Of a stretch of 31,747 nucleotides of DNA, positions 19,304 through 31,737 are shown piece by piece. Below the pieces are notes generated by a model. The model saw only the letters and a program-made list of their open reading frames with translations. It had not been told where the DNA came from and searched no databases. Origin of the DNA: Plantago elongata (lineage: Eukaryota; Streptophyta; Magnoliopsida; Lamiales; Plantaginaceae); the NCBI GenBank assembly GCA_036897095.1, contig JAYMSP010001470.1:1-31747 (forward strand). Direction: 5' to 3'. The translations under genes were made by a program, and so were the position numbers. Position 1 is the first letter of the stretch; each line of letters begins with the position of its first letter.

Positions 19304-22300
19304 ATGTTGATGATCAAGAATCTTGCACGGATATCCAAGTTTGCATATGGCCGGCAGATCTATTCGCCTTTACTCAATCAATCCGGATACCAAGTGAGTA
19401 CTTTAGTTTTGTCATTTCATGTTTATGTTGAGATGGATTGTAGATATCTTGGTCTTTTGTGTTATGGTTGGTTGATTCTGTTTTGATACTTAGGGCCGGG
19501 TGTATTTTGTTATTGTCATTGGTTACGAGTAGGTTTTCGGTTGCAGAGTGTTCGGTTCGTCGGTTTCGACTGCCCTAGATAGTGTTGTTGGACGACAGGA
19601 GTATCGTAATGGAGTTGAGGTTGGTCCTGTTCTATATCAGAGTGATTACTTCATCTTCTGTATGTTTTGGTTTTGTTTTCGTTTATGCAGCTTAAAATGG
19701 TGCAACTTTGAGCTGAAAATTATAGAAGGTATATAATGTATTGCTTGCCTTATTCCTCAACTTCCATTCTGTTACAGGAGCGAATGGATCCGTTTTCTCT
19801 AGTTTCTGATGAGTTGTCTGTTATTGCCAACCGCTTAAGATCCATGGTAGTTGCTGAGGTATTCGGTTTTATTTTGCCTTTTGTTTTCCAATTTTTATTC
19901 TGATAGCGGATAAAGAGATTAAAGATTGGCTGATTTGATCCTTATAGGTTCCTGCACTTGCCTCAGCTGGGGAGTACTTCTTCAAAGTAGGAGTTGAAGG
20001 GAAACGATTTAGGCCAACCGTGAGATTCTTGTTTCTAATCATTTTATTCCATCTTTGATTGTATATTTTGGTGTAATTATGGGTGAATAAGTTGCATCTT
20101 TCTTGAGGCATTAAGTGAAATTATGTTATGTGTAGTAAAAGAGTTTAGAAGGACGTTGCTCTTACATTCGTCTTCTCATGTGGTACTCATGCATCTGAAT
20201 CTGCGACGACATATATTAGTTCTGCTGAAAATCCTTAATCAAACTACATCCTTTAGACCAAATAAAATCCATTGTCACGTTTTACAACTCTATAACGCGT
20301 TAATGTTAACTGCAATGAAATTATGCAGCCAATCAACTTGTCATGAAAATCTTGTGGTCTATTTTTTTAATCATTTCATTTCCATGTTAGGAGTACATGA
20401 TATGCATATGCATACATACTTATCCTCCCAGTGTCTTCTAGATTTAGCGTTCTTATCAATTGATTTACCTTGCAGGTTCTGTTGCTAATGTCTACAGCTT
20501 TGAATGTGCCAAAGCACAACCAACCTGGAGACATAGAGTCACGTACAAGACAGCAGAGTATTGCAGCAATCATAGAGATGATCCATGTTAGTGACTTCTA
20601 AACATTCTCAACGCGCTTCTGTAGCTTGAATTTCCACTTTGTACTCCTAAATGTTATCTGGTTATATGCAAGTTTAGCAATCCTAGCTCAATGAACATGC
20701 CTGGTGAAACCATGTCTTATAATTTGACTTTTAAACATGAACTACAGAGCTTGATGCCTAAAACCATCTACAATGCTCCTCGTTCGTAATCCTTTGATTG
20801 TGTAAACTAGGTTGCTAGCCTCCTCCATGATGATGTGTTGGATGATGCTGAGACCAGACGGGGGATTGGCTCTCTGAATTTTGTTATGGGAAATAAGGTA
20901 CTTTGTTGTTGTCTACTTGTCTTTATAACCCGTTTCACCGTAAAACAAAACAAAATGAAGTTTTAATCAGATATATGAATTTACTTACAGTTAGCTGTCC
21001 TGGCTGGGAATTTCCTGCTATCCAGAGCTTGTGTGACTCTGGCCTCGTTGAAGAACACTGAGGTACTTTTGTTCTTAGCATTTATACATTTATCCGATGA
21101 ATTCTAAATCTTACTCTTCATACTGTAAAGGGCATGACAGTTACGAAATGATTATAGGAAGACCAACCACTAATCATTAGCTAGATAAATACTTGTGTTT
21201 TGATGCTGCCTTTGTGCTATCTGTAATTCTAGCTTCTTCTGTGTTGTAATAGGTTGTAACACTAGTTGCTACAGCTGTGAAGCATCTGGTAACTGGGGAA
21301 ACCATGCAGATTACCACGGCATCTGATCAGCGTTGCAGGTGCATACTCCACGGACCAAAGTTTTGCTATGAAATGTGTTGTCATTGCTTGACAATTATTG
21401 TTTAGATGTCAATTTACCGCACATTATGCTTTTAGCCCATATTTTCTTTGAAATCATGCCGCTGTTTCTTTTCTCAGTATGGATTATTATATGCAGAAGA
21501 CATACTACAAAACGGCCTCTCTGATCTCAAATAGCTGCAAAGCAATTGCTGTTCTTGATGGACACGACGCTGAAGTTTCAATGTTGGCATATGATTATGG
21601 CAAAAATTTGGTCAGTCATGTTCCTCTGTTGCTACTATATTCGTGTATGTTCCAAATTTCTATGTTTTTTCTCAAAATGAATGTATACTATATCAATATG
21701 TGGTGTTTTTGGGCTTGATACATCTTCTTGCTGAATGCTGACAGTCTCTTTTCCTGTGTGGTTGAGTGCAGGGGTTGGCTTTTCAGTTAATCGATGATGT
21801 GCTTGATTTCACCGGCACATCAGCTTCCCTCGGAAAGGGCTCCTTGTCCGACATTCGCCATGTAATGTTCTTATGTTTTTTTTCTTTTCTTTAGTCTCTT
21901 TCCCTTGTTATGCCCAGTTCAGTGATAACTGATATGATTGATTGAAGTTTACAGCCTGCCTCTATAATAGCCAAAATAACTTGCTGAAAAAGGTTTCTTA
22001 ATTCATCTCCAGGGGATCGTAACTGCTCCGTTACTGTTCGCGATGGAGGAGTATCCTCAGCTGCGCGATATAATTCTTAGTAAAGGATTCGACAATCCTG
22101 CAAATGTGGATCGTGTAAGTTGTTCATGAACTTGTTTATACCATAAGTTTCCAGGTCACTTGAACATGGATTTCACGTTCATGAATTATTTATTCTTGAA
22201 CCTCCAGGCCCTGGAGTATCTCGCAAAGAGTAGTGGAATTCAGAGGACCAGAGAGCTAGCGGCAAAGCATGCTAGCCTTGCTGCAGCAGCCATCGATTCC

Positions 22301-22387
22301 TTCCCAGAAACCAATGATGAGGATGTGCAAAGATCAAGAAGAGCACTGCTGGAATTGACTCACATAGTCATCACCAGAACAAAATAG
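19304..22387 (+). CDS. SPS3: Polyprenyl diphosphate synthase, SPS3/GPPS type, copy 2 (tandem paralogue)
   Basis: Twelve exons give 396 aa: 19304-19393, 19533-19619, 19778-19858, 19948-20019, 20476-20586, 20811-20897, 20991-21062, 21253-21338, 21478-21610, 21772-21861, 22013-22114 and 22208-22387. Exons 3, 4, 6-10 and 12 have exactly the lengths found in copy 1. DDVLDD is at residues 154-159 and DDVLD at 281-285, so the catalytic frame is intact. The N-terminus (MLMIKNLARISKFAYGRQIY) is again basic and presequence-like, but 17 residues shorter in exon 1. Exon 5 has lost seven residues before the SRTRQQSIA block. The block LAGDFLLSRA reads LAGNFLLSRA (Asn 183). FTGTSASLGKG is conserved, unlike copy 1. 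The start at 19304 is chosen because the upstream in-frame codon is TTG; Met 3 is an alternative. Confidence 0.92.
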
Positions 22388-22477
22388 AACACACAAAGGA
22401 TCAATAGTTCAATACAGTATTCTTCCACAAAAACCAATAATTTTATAGAACACAGAATTTTTTCTACAGCCAATTGG

Positions 22478-22483
22478 AATAAA
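22478..22483 (+). terminator. Candidate poly(A) signal of synthase copy 2
   Basis: AATAAA occurs 91 bases after the stop codon at 22387, a usual place for a plant near-upstream element. Copy 1 has only weaker variants at the same distance. Confidence 0.4.
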
Positions 22484-22883
22484 TCGTTTAGGTGTTCTTA
22501 CAGTTGTGTTTTGTGATCTGTGGCGGTAGATATTCATGTAATTTCTGCAAATTGAACAATTCTGGGGGTCCCAAGTGCCTCAATTTTATGCTTCTTGCAA
22601 ACAGAACATTCTCATCCCATATACTGTACACCAATATGTAGCAAATTGGTATGAGATACAAGATGTTTTAGTTACAGATGCTTTAAAGAACAAGAAGCTA
22701 AGTGGACAAATCCTTATAATGGTCTCCTCAAGTAAATCTACATACAGTGGAAAACTCCATGTTTTTCGCCTTCTTCAAGACATTAACAAGCTGATGAACA
22801 ACCAGAGCAGCAATCTCAGAAATCAAAACACAAAAATCATCTCCTATAACTGCTTCTAGTCATTAGCAGGTAGCGGAATAGCA

Positions 22884-22963
22884 CATTGACTCAGTACTCA
22901 TAAATCTTGACCTAGATCATATCAGCCCATTGACTCAGTACTCATAAATCTTGACCTAGATCA
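22884..22963 (+). repeat. 36-bp perfect direct repeat, period 44 bp
   Basis: The two copies (22884-22919 and 22928-22963) are identical, from CATTGACTCAGT to CCTAGATCA, separated by 8 nt. Perfect identity in non-coding DNA points to a recent local duplication. It lies about 70 bases downstream of the J-domain gene's stop codon, probably in or near that gene's 3' UTR. Confidence 0.9.
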
Positions 22964-23032
22964 ATAACAGCCCATGCGATATGTTCTCACTCATAAATAT
23001 TCTTCACTGCCCTTCAAATCATCAGCTAATGT

Positions 23033-25818
23033 TCATGGATCTTGTGTGACAAATGCAGCCCAAGCATCCTGCAGACATATCATTACTCTTTAGTTAAGCA
23101 ACCATGATCTTATTCTCGTTATCGGATCTAGAATGAACTAATAATAGCATCACTGATTACTTTTATATTTTACCCTTGTACCTTCTGCAAAACATTAATA
23201 ATATATGAACACCCTGTAAAGGAACGTGTAGTACTTATTTTTTCAATTTTAGGTGGTGAACTAGTACTTATCCACAATCTGCACTATGCAGGGGTGTATT
23301 TATAAATCTAAAAAAATATCAATTTCATGTGAACTAGGTGTGAGCAATATTTGGACTTGGCAAAACAAACCTGAAGTATGGAAAATGCTTTCTCAGCAAT
23401 GTATCTTTGTGGGATTGTTGCACCCCTTTGTTGCAGCTTGTCGGGGTGCAGACACAAACATGCTTTCTGATATGCTTTCTTCACTTGCGAGCTGTCCATT
23501 ATGTTTATCAATGATAATGCAAGCCAGCCACTACTAGGCCACAAAATCTGAAAGATGAAAGCAGGGTTATGCTTGTGCTTAGTACACTGCTCTTAAGAGC
23601 TTCAAAAGAGCTCCCTTTTTTTTGTTCTCAAAAATACACATTTGATGCAATAGCTTAAGCACACAAGATTCATACATGATGCAAAGAAGATAACAGCAAC
23701 CGTATGTCAGCTCCCTTCCCATTTGACCACAGCCTTATCTTTTCGTCCAGAATTTGCATTTCTAAATCAACCTGCATGACAATGGGAAAGAATCAGCGTT
23801 TATCCTTTACTTTCCGGTGGGAAAGAATTACATTTGAAGCAACTTTCAGCAGTGGCAAGAGTTGTATTCGAATATATGTGCGCTCAAGTTACTAAATTTT
23901 GATTCTCAAAAAAATAAAATAATAAGTTGCTAAATTTTGGATATAATAATATCATTATACTATTGCTTATAACTTCACCATGCTTTAAAGTAGTAAACCC
24001 CAAACATCTCAAAGTTCACTCCTCTCAGTATTTCAGGGGAATAACCACATGAATGCAGATTAAGACCAGATATGGTGAAATGGTAATGGTGTGGACTAAG
24101 ACTTGTGATCATACCTTGCTTCCAAATTGAGGACTATCTTCTTCTGTAATCCATTTATCAGGTTGAACGTCCTACAAAACAACGGACAAGCAACTTAAGT
24201 AATCACATGATATAAGAATTAAATCAAAACAGGACTTATTAAATTCGGATAATTATCAACTCCAATGGACAAAAAATTTACCGGTGATCCGTAGCTTTGC
24301 GTGCGTCCTTCAGAAAGCTGATCGCCACTTAGCATTTCTGCATAACAATCATCACATAGATAACCCAATAAGCATGACTGAAAAGAGCTTTATGAAAGGT
24401 TTGCTTCTCTTTTTGCAACCCATATTTTTTTCATTTTAAAGGAGTATGAAACTCAGAAATTGTAATCAAATGCTTAAAGGAGAACACAATCAAATCGAAC
24501 CTTCTTTTGTTTTGATCTCTTGTTCGAACTCCTGCGGACTCCACTTGTTTTTACTCTCAGAACAATACGTTTGAAACTTCTCTTTCGCCCATGCAATCGC
24601 CTCATCAACACCATTCGATTCATACATTTCATCCTTGTCAAATGAATTGATCTCTATAACATAAGAGCTCATTGTTTCTTCATCTTCCTCCTCTTCCATC
24701 TCCTCCTCCCCCCTCATAATCTCGTCCACCATACTTTGAGAGATTTTCGGCTCTTGCTCCGTCTGACAAACCGATGAAACTGATGATGAAGGCGAACCAG
24801 GTTCTAAATCATCCGGCGACATTCTATAGCTATTATTCGACATCGGCTCCATGCTTATTGTCTCAGGAGATGTGTTTCTCCGACTCGATCCGAATGTGTA
24901 GTTCCTCACGCTCTCAGTGTAGTCATTCTCAGTAGCGTAAATCGGCTTATTCCCTGCAAAAATTGGCCCATTCTGCTTCCTTCGAGACTCCTCTTTCCCC
25001 ATTCTTGTCGAATTCCATGTATTCTTCACATTAATCGGCCTGCAAATTCCATCATGATAAAATTACAAACTATTAAATTTGAAACTACCCCTTTTGCTGA
25101 TTACCGCTTCTAGCAGACTCAAATTTAAAATTAGTTAATTGTATGTAACGTATACGAGTGAGAAATCGAAAAAAGTCATTTGAAAACAGAGCACAAAAAA
25201 AACAAGTGGCGAAAACCAATCTATTTTCTGTTAGACAAACCAACAAACAGTTGGCAATCACAATTCACAAACACTATCAACTATCATCAACCTTGAAAAA
25301 CATTGAAACTTTACACACCTGAGCTTAGAAGCAAAGCAAGAAACATCCTCCTCACCACCACCACCACCCACCGGCCGGAGCGGACTGAGCTCCTCGGAGC
25401 TCAAAACCGAAGAAGAGCTCGTCTTGGACCTCGATCTAGACCTGACAATCCTCTCACCACAACCAAACACGTCACTATAAAACTCATCTTTCTTCCACCG
25501 ATGATCATCCTTCACCGCCTGCCCAGGGATCCTGAACTCCGGCAAGCTCCGCCCGTTCCTCCTCCGCATCTCATCTGAAGGTGGTGCGACGAAAATCTCC
25601 TCGTACAAGAAAGAGGAAGTTTTGACACCACCACCACCACCAGTGGAGAATTGGCGGGAGAGGACGGTGCGAGGGGGCCCACCGAAGACGTCGGTGAAGT
25701 CCTCAGGGTCGTCGGAGAAGGGCTTGCGGCGGCGAGTGGCCGTGTCCTCGGTGGAGCGGCGGGGAGGGTAGTTTGGTAATTTGTGCATGCCCATTTTCAT
25801 CCTCCAAGATTCGTCCAT
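23033..25818 (-). CDS. JAC1/auxilin-like J-domain protein
   Basis: Seven exons on the minus strand give 486 aa: 25818-25319, 25039-24501, 24337-24282, 24171-24115, 23771-23676, 23547-23371 and 23068-23033. All phases agree. The C-terminal 70 residues form an auxilin-type J-domain. It begins ILWPSSGW, carries KKAYQKACLCLHPDKLQQRG with HPD at 450-452, and ends DAWAAFVTQDP. HPD stimulates the ATPase of Hsp70. Auxilins use it to uncoat clathrin, and JAC1 is needed for blue-light chloroplast movement. The N-terminus has DFTDVFGGPPRTVLSRQFS near residue 40 and a second DVFG near 115. Both lie in basic, serine-rich and glycine-rich sequence without predicted structure. An acidic run rich in Glu is in exon 2. 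The length suits the shorter JAC1-like proteins. The start is the first ATG after a TATA box. Confidence 0.88.
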
Positions 25819-25872
25819 TGATGAATTGTTGTGTTTTTGGTGGAGTAGAATGAGAAGAGTGAGTGAGTGTGA

Positions 25873-25886
25873 TTATAAATTTATAA
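25873..25886 (-). promoter_or_regulatory. Candidate TATA box of the J-domain gene
   Basis: TTATAAATTTATAA, a perfect 14-bp palindrome, lies 55-68 bases upstream of the minus-strand ATG at 25818. A start about 30 bases downstream would leave a short leader of roughly 25-30 nt. Because the motif is palindromic it gives no direction by itself. Confidence 0.45.
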
Positions 25887-25899
25887 TGATGGTTCGGTT

Positions 25900-28500
25900 A
25901 ATGTGTAATGTACATGATTTATAGCATGCGGGTAGTATTAATTTTTAAAAATTGTAGCATGTCTTGTCATGATATTATTGTGTTTGTGTGCAATTATTAT
26001 AATCTCTCTGTGTATGCTCTATCACCATGTTAAATGTAGCAATAAATTTAACGACTTGAGCTTGTCATTTGGCCGACTTCCAGACTCTTCTATCATTTCT
26101 TCGTAGAAAACTTTTAATAATATTAAATTATCCACGGTATTATTAAAGATAAATGCTCCCAACGTCGAGAGATCATACATAACTATTTCTAGTTTTAGAT
26201 ATGTGTTTTAATACTATATTATATTGCATTTGTAACGTGTTAATATTTCACGTCAACTTCATAAAACTTAAAGGGAACGGAAACGTTACACACTTTACCA
26301 CTTCAACAAGGTACATTATTCTTACCAGAAATACACACGTACGGATTTCATAGTTAACCTTGTTAGATTTGTACAATCTTATAATGGTTGATGGGTGACC
26401 AACTAGAATTCATGCACGAGTGAGGACAAGTACGTGGGGAAGTACTCATATTGATACAGTGGGACCAATATATTACCCTTTTATAAATATAAGTATATTG
26501 AGAGTAATGTCAGGTGGAATATATAGTTTAATTGTAAAAAAATGAAATGAAATTGAAATTTTAGGAAGTTCCTGGCTTCCACTGCATTTACATATAAAAT
26601 TTGAAAAAATAATACACCTAGTTCGCTTCTCCAATTTAAAATTATAAATCCGTCTTTAATATGAATTATTGGAGAACCTTACAAGAACCCACAAACATTA
26701 TAATCATAATAAAAAACATCAACATCTGAATATTACGTACTAAAAGAAATCAACGTCGTACTTACCCGTAAAATGAGATAAGAGACAGACTCATTTATAC
26801 TATCTACCTACTCCAAGTCTATTACTCGGGCCTTCCAACTATCTTTGCAAACTTTGTAATTAAATATAGATAATGCATAAATTTAAATTATTGGGAGGGA
26901 TGTTTAAAATGGAAAAGAAATAGAAAGGTTTTGATTTTAATTTTGATGTTTAATAAAATGAAATTCTGGATTCAGTATCTTGGAAATGGGACATGCCACA
27001 AAATGTAATCTCCTTTTTTTTGTTGTAAAATGAATTGAATATTGAGGTGCAGCTGATGTTATGATGGTATGTTGGGGATATGGTTAGCATTGCACTTGTT
27101 ATTTTTATATTTAAGTGCATGCATCCCTGTGCCTAATAACCTATAGTGCATGCTCTATTTGGAAAGCCACTTTTACCTGATTACCGCTAAATAATACACT
27201 AATTATAACCTAAACAATCAATATGGTCACTTGTACCTATCTTGTTAAAAAAACTACTCCCAACTTAATTTTAACTGTGACTCTATTCTATAATCTATAC
27301 AAAATCAGTTTTAAAACGGGATTAGAGGTGGTGATATGAGATCACTAAAAAATGACTCAGAATGTAATTATATGATGATTATAATTGTGAAAAAAATGAA
27401 TGAGCAGGTGAAGAAAAGGTTAATGATGCATTATGCTTGCTTGCTTACACTTGACTCACCAAAAACATGTTACTAATCAGAAGGAAGAAAAACGAAAAGA
27501 AAAGATTATGAATTAATCTAGGTCCATTAGATCAAACACCCACTACTTATCTTCCTGGATCCCGACAAAAGTGGTCATATCTCTTATCTGTCCTAAATAG
27601 TATTGATTTCTTTCTTCAATATACTTTACAACTGAGTAATTTTGGTTAGAAATGGTAGAATGATAGGGATGATAATATAATTAAGAGGATTAGAGGAACC
27701 AAATGAAGTTAGTTCTTCTATTATTGAAAATTTAAATTGCTTAACATAACATTGATTTTTTATTAAATAATATATTTTGTAATAGTATGGATATTTATGC
27801 AAAAAATGTCAATGATTTTTAACATTATATGTTGATGGCTATTGGAATTAAATATTCAGAAGTTATATTTCACGATGAACATGTAAAAAGAAAGTAAAAG
27901 AAAGATACTCTCAACGAGAGAATCCAACATGGTCGTGTGGCTACTTATGAAGTAAGGACACATTTCAGCTGTCATGTTTAAAATCATCATTCGCACTAAT
28001 TGCTCCACGATTATTGACTAATCCAAAAACAGGACCACTGTTAAACACTAAACATAATACTACAGGTTTCGTTAATTTGCAAAAGTTCAATGCAAATGCC
28101 AACATATTATACATAATTCATAATGTGAACATACTTTCCTTTAAAAAAATATTAATATTAATTGAAACAAGACCACTCAAATTATATCACAAACACTCTT
28201 ATAATAATATTCTTTTGAATAAATACATATTTAGTTAGGAATTACGTATCCTCCCTATGAAATTAGGAACACTTAGATATAACATTAACTAGCAGCCTGA
28301 AATTGTGATGCAAAATCATTCGTTAAGAAGTCATTATAGGGTCAAAGATAATCCAAGTGGCAAGACATATATTTAACCTAATTGATCAGTGTCATTAGTA
28401 ACATCATTAAAAGAATCATTTTAACATTGTCCCCCAACTACAAGGCCAATTTTACAAAACCACAAAACATTCCAAATTATTGATCATGTGAATTTCACGT
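25900..28500. other. AT-rich intergenic DNA upstream of the J-domain gene
   Basis: No exon, RNA gene or transposon protein is recognisable on either strand. The sequence is dominated by A/T runs with occasional short open frames. The proximal part presumably holds the promoter of the J-domain gene. Confidence 0.6.
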
Positions 28501-28512
28501 GCCTATCATTTG

Positions 28513-28700
28513 ATTTTGGACTAATTACACCAAGTTGAACAAATGTTTCACTATCTTGTTTTATGACTATATAGATACTCACTCTTATATGATTTATATA
28601 ATAATAATAATAATATATAATTTGGAAGTAATTACACCAAGTTGCTATGTGTATATATGATTAAATTTTGGAAGTAGTTACAGCTAGTTGCTCCTCACAA
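28513..28700. repeat. Three dispersed copies of a roughly 25-bp motif and an (ATA)n microsatellite
   Basis: A motif like TTTGGAAGTAATTACACCAAG occurs near 28514, 28620 and 28667, with growing divergence. An ATAATAATAATAATA tract sits at about 28599-28613 between the first two. The unit is too short to assign; it may be decayed ends of a small element. Confidence 0.5.
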
Positions 28701-31464
28701 ATGTGAAGAAAAATCTCTCTTGTTTTACTATCTTGTGCAAATGACAAAATGAATCGCCTCTACTTGCCCCTAATGTGTCGGATGGATTTAGCGACATGGC
28801 CATTGGTGGTATGATATTTTTATTGGAAACCATACAATTTACATACGCAAATGGAAAGATTAGACGGGGATTGCTCATAAACGTACCAACTACATCGCAT
28901 AAACCAATTCTATGTCTAAACCTAACAAACTACACATGGACATACCATACCAGCTCTATCTATCGCACAACTGACCAAAACTTACGACATAATAGAAAAC
29001 AGTACACACCTCAGACCTGGACTTACCACCAAATTCTCCGGTCTCCACCATTAATCCATTCACAAGGTGCTCACTGTCCAAAACACCAACACCAGCCCCA
29101 TCGAGATATTTAAGACTAGATCACAATAGTCTATAGCCCCTCAACAGATGTGAGATATCATTCATGATTGCAAAGCATATCTGCTGGGCCGTTCAATTGT
29201 CTAAAATGACTTTCAGATCACCAAATCATTGTTAATTACCATATCCCTTAAACCCCTTGAGGGCCAAGACAAATACAACAATATAAAGAAAATCCGCAAC
29301 CACCAAGGCAATATTATATTGTCCACTCTATAACTTGATCAAGTCCTACACAGTTCTGGCCTTGGGTTCTTCATAAGGCGCTACATATCAGTAAGACAGT
29401 ATAGGTTAGCAATGTGGAACTTTATCAGACATCCGGATTTGAGGTATTCAGGATAGAGAGCCGGTGGCTCTATTGAACAGTCTCAATGATACGAGGAATT
29501 TTAGGAGAAATCCAGAAACAAAACAATTTACTTACCACTGTTGTACACAACATTTTGTCCCTTACAAGGAAACTTCCTATTTACCCTATTTTTACGGGAG
29601 TTTTATTGCATTTACATACAATAGGCCAACAATCGACAAATTCAACCATTAGTCCTGGCAGAAGAAAGCCAGAAAGATTACCTGGACAAAACTAAAGTGC
29701 CAAGCCCTTTTCACAGAGGAACATGATGAAAAATGTCAAACAGAATTTGACAACAAAAAGACAATGATAAGTGAATAAGGTCAAGTTAGATGAAAATAAA
29801 AGTGCAACAGTAAGTGGAAAAAGTAAGTTACTATCCTTAATCAAAGAGGAGCAGGTGAGTATAAGAACTAGTGGACATCTCTTAAGAAGACCACACATGC
29901 CTTGATAGATTCAATCCTTTCCTATACTTTTTGGGACTTTCCTTCCTTGCTTCAGTATAAAGATAATCAACCAATTTATTACAAAGGGGCAATGCTTCTT
30001 TTGACTTTATTCAACTTAAGGCACCTGGAGTTTAAGTCCCTACACACAAAAGGTCTGTGGGGTGGTTTTGATGGCACTTATTACTGATATTTTGGGTCAT
30101 TATGGTTTTAGTGCCCTGGGGTGACCTCGTAGATGTAGAAAGAAGCTACGTAGCACAATATGTCCTTTGTTTCGTGAAGGGGTGAAAGGAGATTATGCAT
30201 CAAACCGACCTTCAACTGGTCTAAACATGAAAGAAAAGGCATGCAACTACAGATTAGGGTGAACGGTTCAAATTGTGGTTCGGATACCACTATACTCATT
30301 GATGCAAAATTTAAGTGGATGAGTCTCCAGTCTGCAGTCTGCAGCACGCAAGAGGAACGATTTGAGTATGCATGTCGCTTAACTAATTGAACAAAGGACA
30401 AGAATATTAAGCAAAGTGTTTAAAAATCCTAAAGGGCATGAGAAAGTTGAAGCATATACAGTGAAAAACCTGAGATGCAGAATATGCCTAGAGCTTGACA
30501 CCTGTTTTCCGAGCAGAATAAAACATCCAGACAAGCTAAGGCCTAAAGGGCAGGCAAGACCTGAAAGTTGTAAGAATTCAGCAAAAAGCTACAGTAGGGT
30601 CTTACAAACCATGTCAAAATCAAATCCAAGCACTATATGACTATTGGCACCCTATCAATCATTTCTTCAATTCATCCAGCTAATGCTTACAACAAATGGG
30701 GGAGGATTACGTACAGACAATCAAAGCACAGTACACCGTCAGTTACCAAATTTCTGAAAGAAACAAACATGAATCGAAATGAACATGTGAAGCAGTTAAA
30801 ATACCAATCCCATCTTCTGAGAGAACAAACACATGAGCACCAATGATCTTTAAACACCTCCAGATCTTGCACTACTCTCGGCAAAACCTGCTATGGACCC
30901 GACAAATAATATCTGACGCACAGCACTTTTTCTGCACAGGAATATCATCAACTTCTAAAGAAAGTAGAAATAAAAATCGTAAATTGTACCTCGCTTTACC
31001 TCATCAATCGCATCATATGGCTCGGAAGGATATCGACAAATGACATAGTGGAAAAGATAGTAACGTTATTCCTCATGAGGAAAAAGACTACAACTACAAG
31101 TCTAGGCTATGCATCATAGAGGCCATAGAGTCTAGACAAATGGAGTCATGTCGACGATATCTTTGATAAACTTTTTGTAATGTTGCTGTCAGCCTAAATG
31201 TGCTAAAAACGTGAACGGTGTGGAGAAAACTAACATAGTGTTTGTGCAAAGATTAATCAAACAGCTTTTATATAAGCAGAGCAGAAGCTCTTAATATGTA
31301 ATCAGCGTAGCACGGAGTTATATGCTAGAATAAGAAAACTCTTGCAAAATCTCCTTAAACTGAAATTGCAATGAAGAATCTATATCATGAGTTGACATAT
31401 ACATAATACATGTTCCTCTCCTGTATTAACCAAGAACACCAAATAAAAGCAAGCCGTTACTAAC
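28701..31464. other. Unassigned stretch, somewhat less AT-rich, no confident gene
   Basis: The composition is less extreme than at 26-28 kb, and short frames up to about 112 codons occur on both strands. None resembles a family I know. Minus-strand exon-like pieces near 30850-31000 suggest the 3' end of a gene extending beyond the right edge. The pieces cannot be joined with certainty. Confidence 0.4.
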
Positions 31465-31737
31465 CTGTAAGAAACCACTAAACAGCAGTCCAGTTTCTGA
31501 AAAAATATCCTGCATTTATGAAAGCAAACAGGATACTGTCATCCTACCCAAACGGCGTTAAAATTATTATCCCTAATTTCAGATATGTCAATATACAAGT
31601 AGTTAGTCTCTAGGGCAGTAGTTAGCTTTGGACATGACAATGAGTAACGCGTGTTGTTTCCTAATTGGTCAGACAAGATTACATTATTTACAGTTACAAA
31701 AGGATGAGCACTACTAAATAATAAGCTAGCTCTCCCT

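Larger units (their letters stand above)
22388..23032. other. Convergent spacer between synthase copy 2 and the J-domain gene
   Basis: The spacer receives the 3' ends of two genes from opposite strands. It contains a 36-bp direct repeat and one exon-like minus-strand stretch at 22746-22855. No complete gene is seen. Confidence 0.6.

Noticed and set aside
24490..25029. Separate 179-aa gene on the minus strand
   Set aside because: It is the second exon of the J-domain gene. Splice sites at 25039 and 24501 join it in phase to the exons on both sides, and its first ATG is internal.
25303..25578. Plus-strand open frame of 91 codons
   Set aside because: It is the antisense shadow of exon 1 of the J-domain gene, open only because that exon is GC-rich.
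28775..29113. Plus-strand open frame of 112 codons
   Set aside because: Its composition is rich in His, Thr and Tyr without recognisable motifs, there are no plausible splice partners, and it resembles no family I know. A chance frame is more likely.
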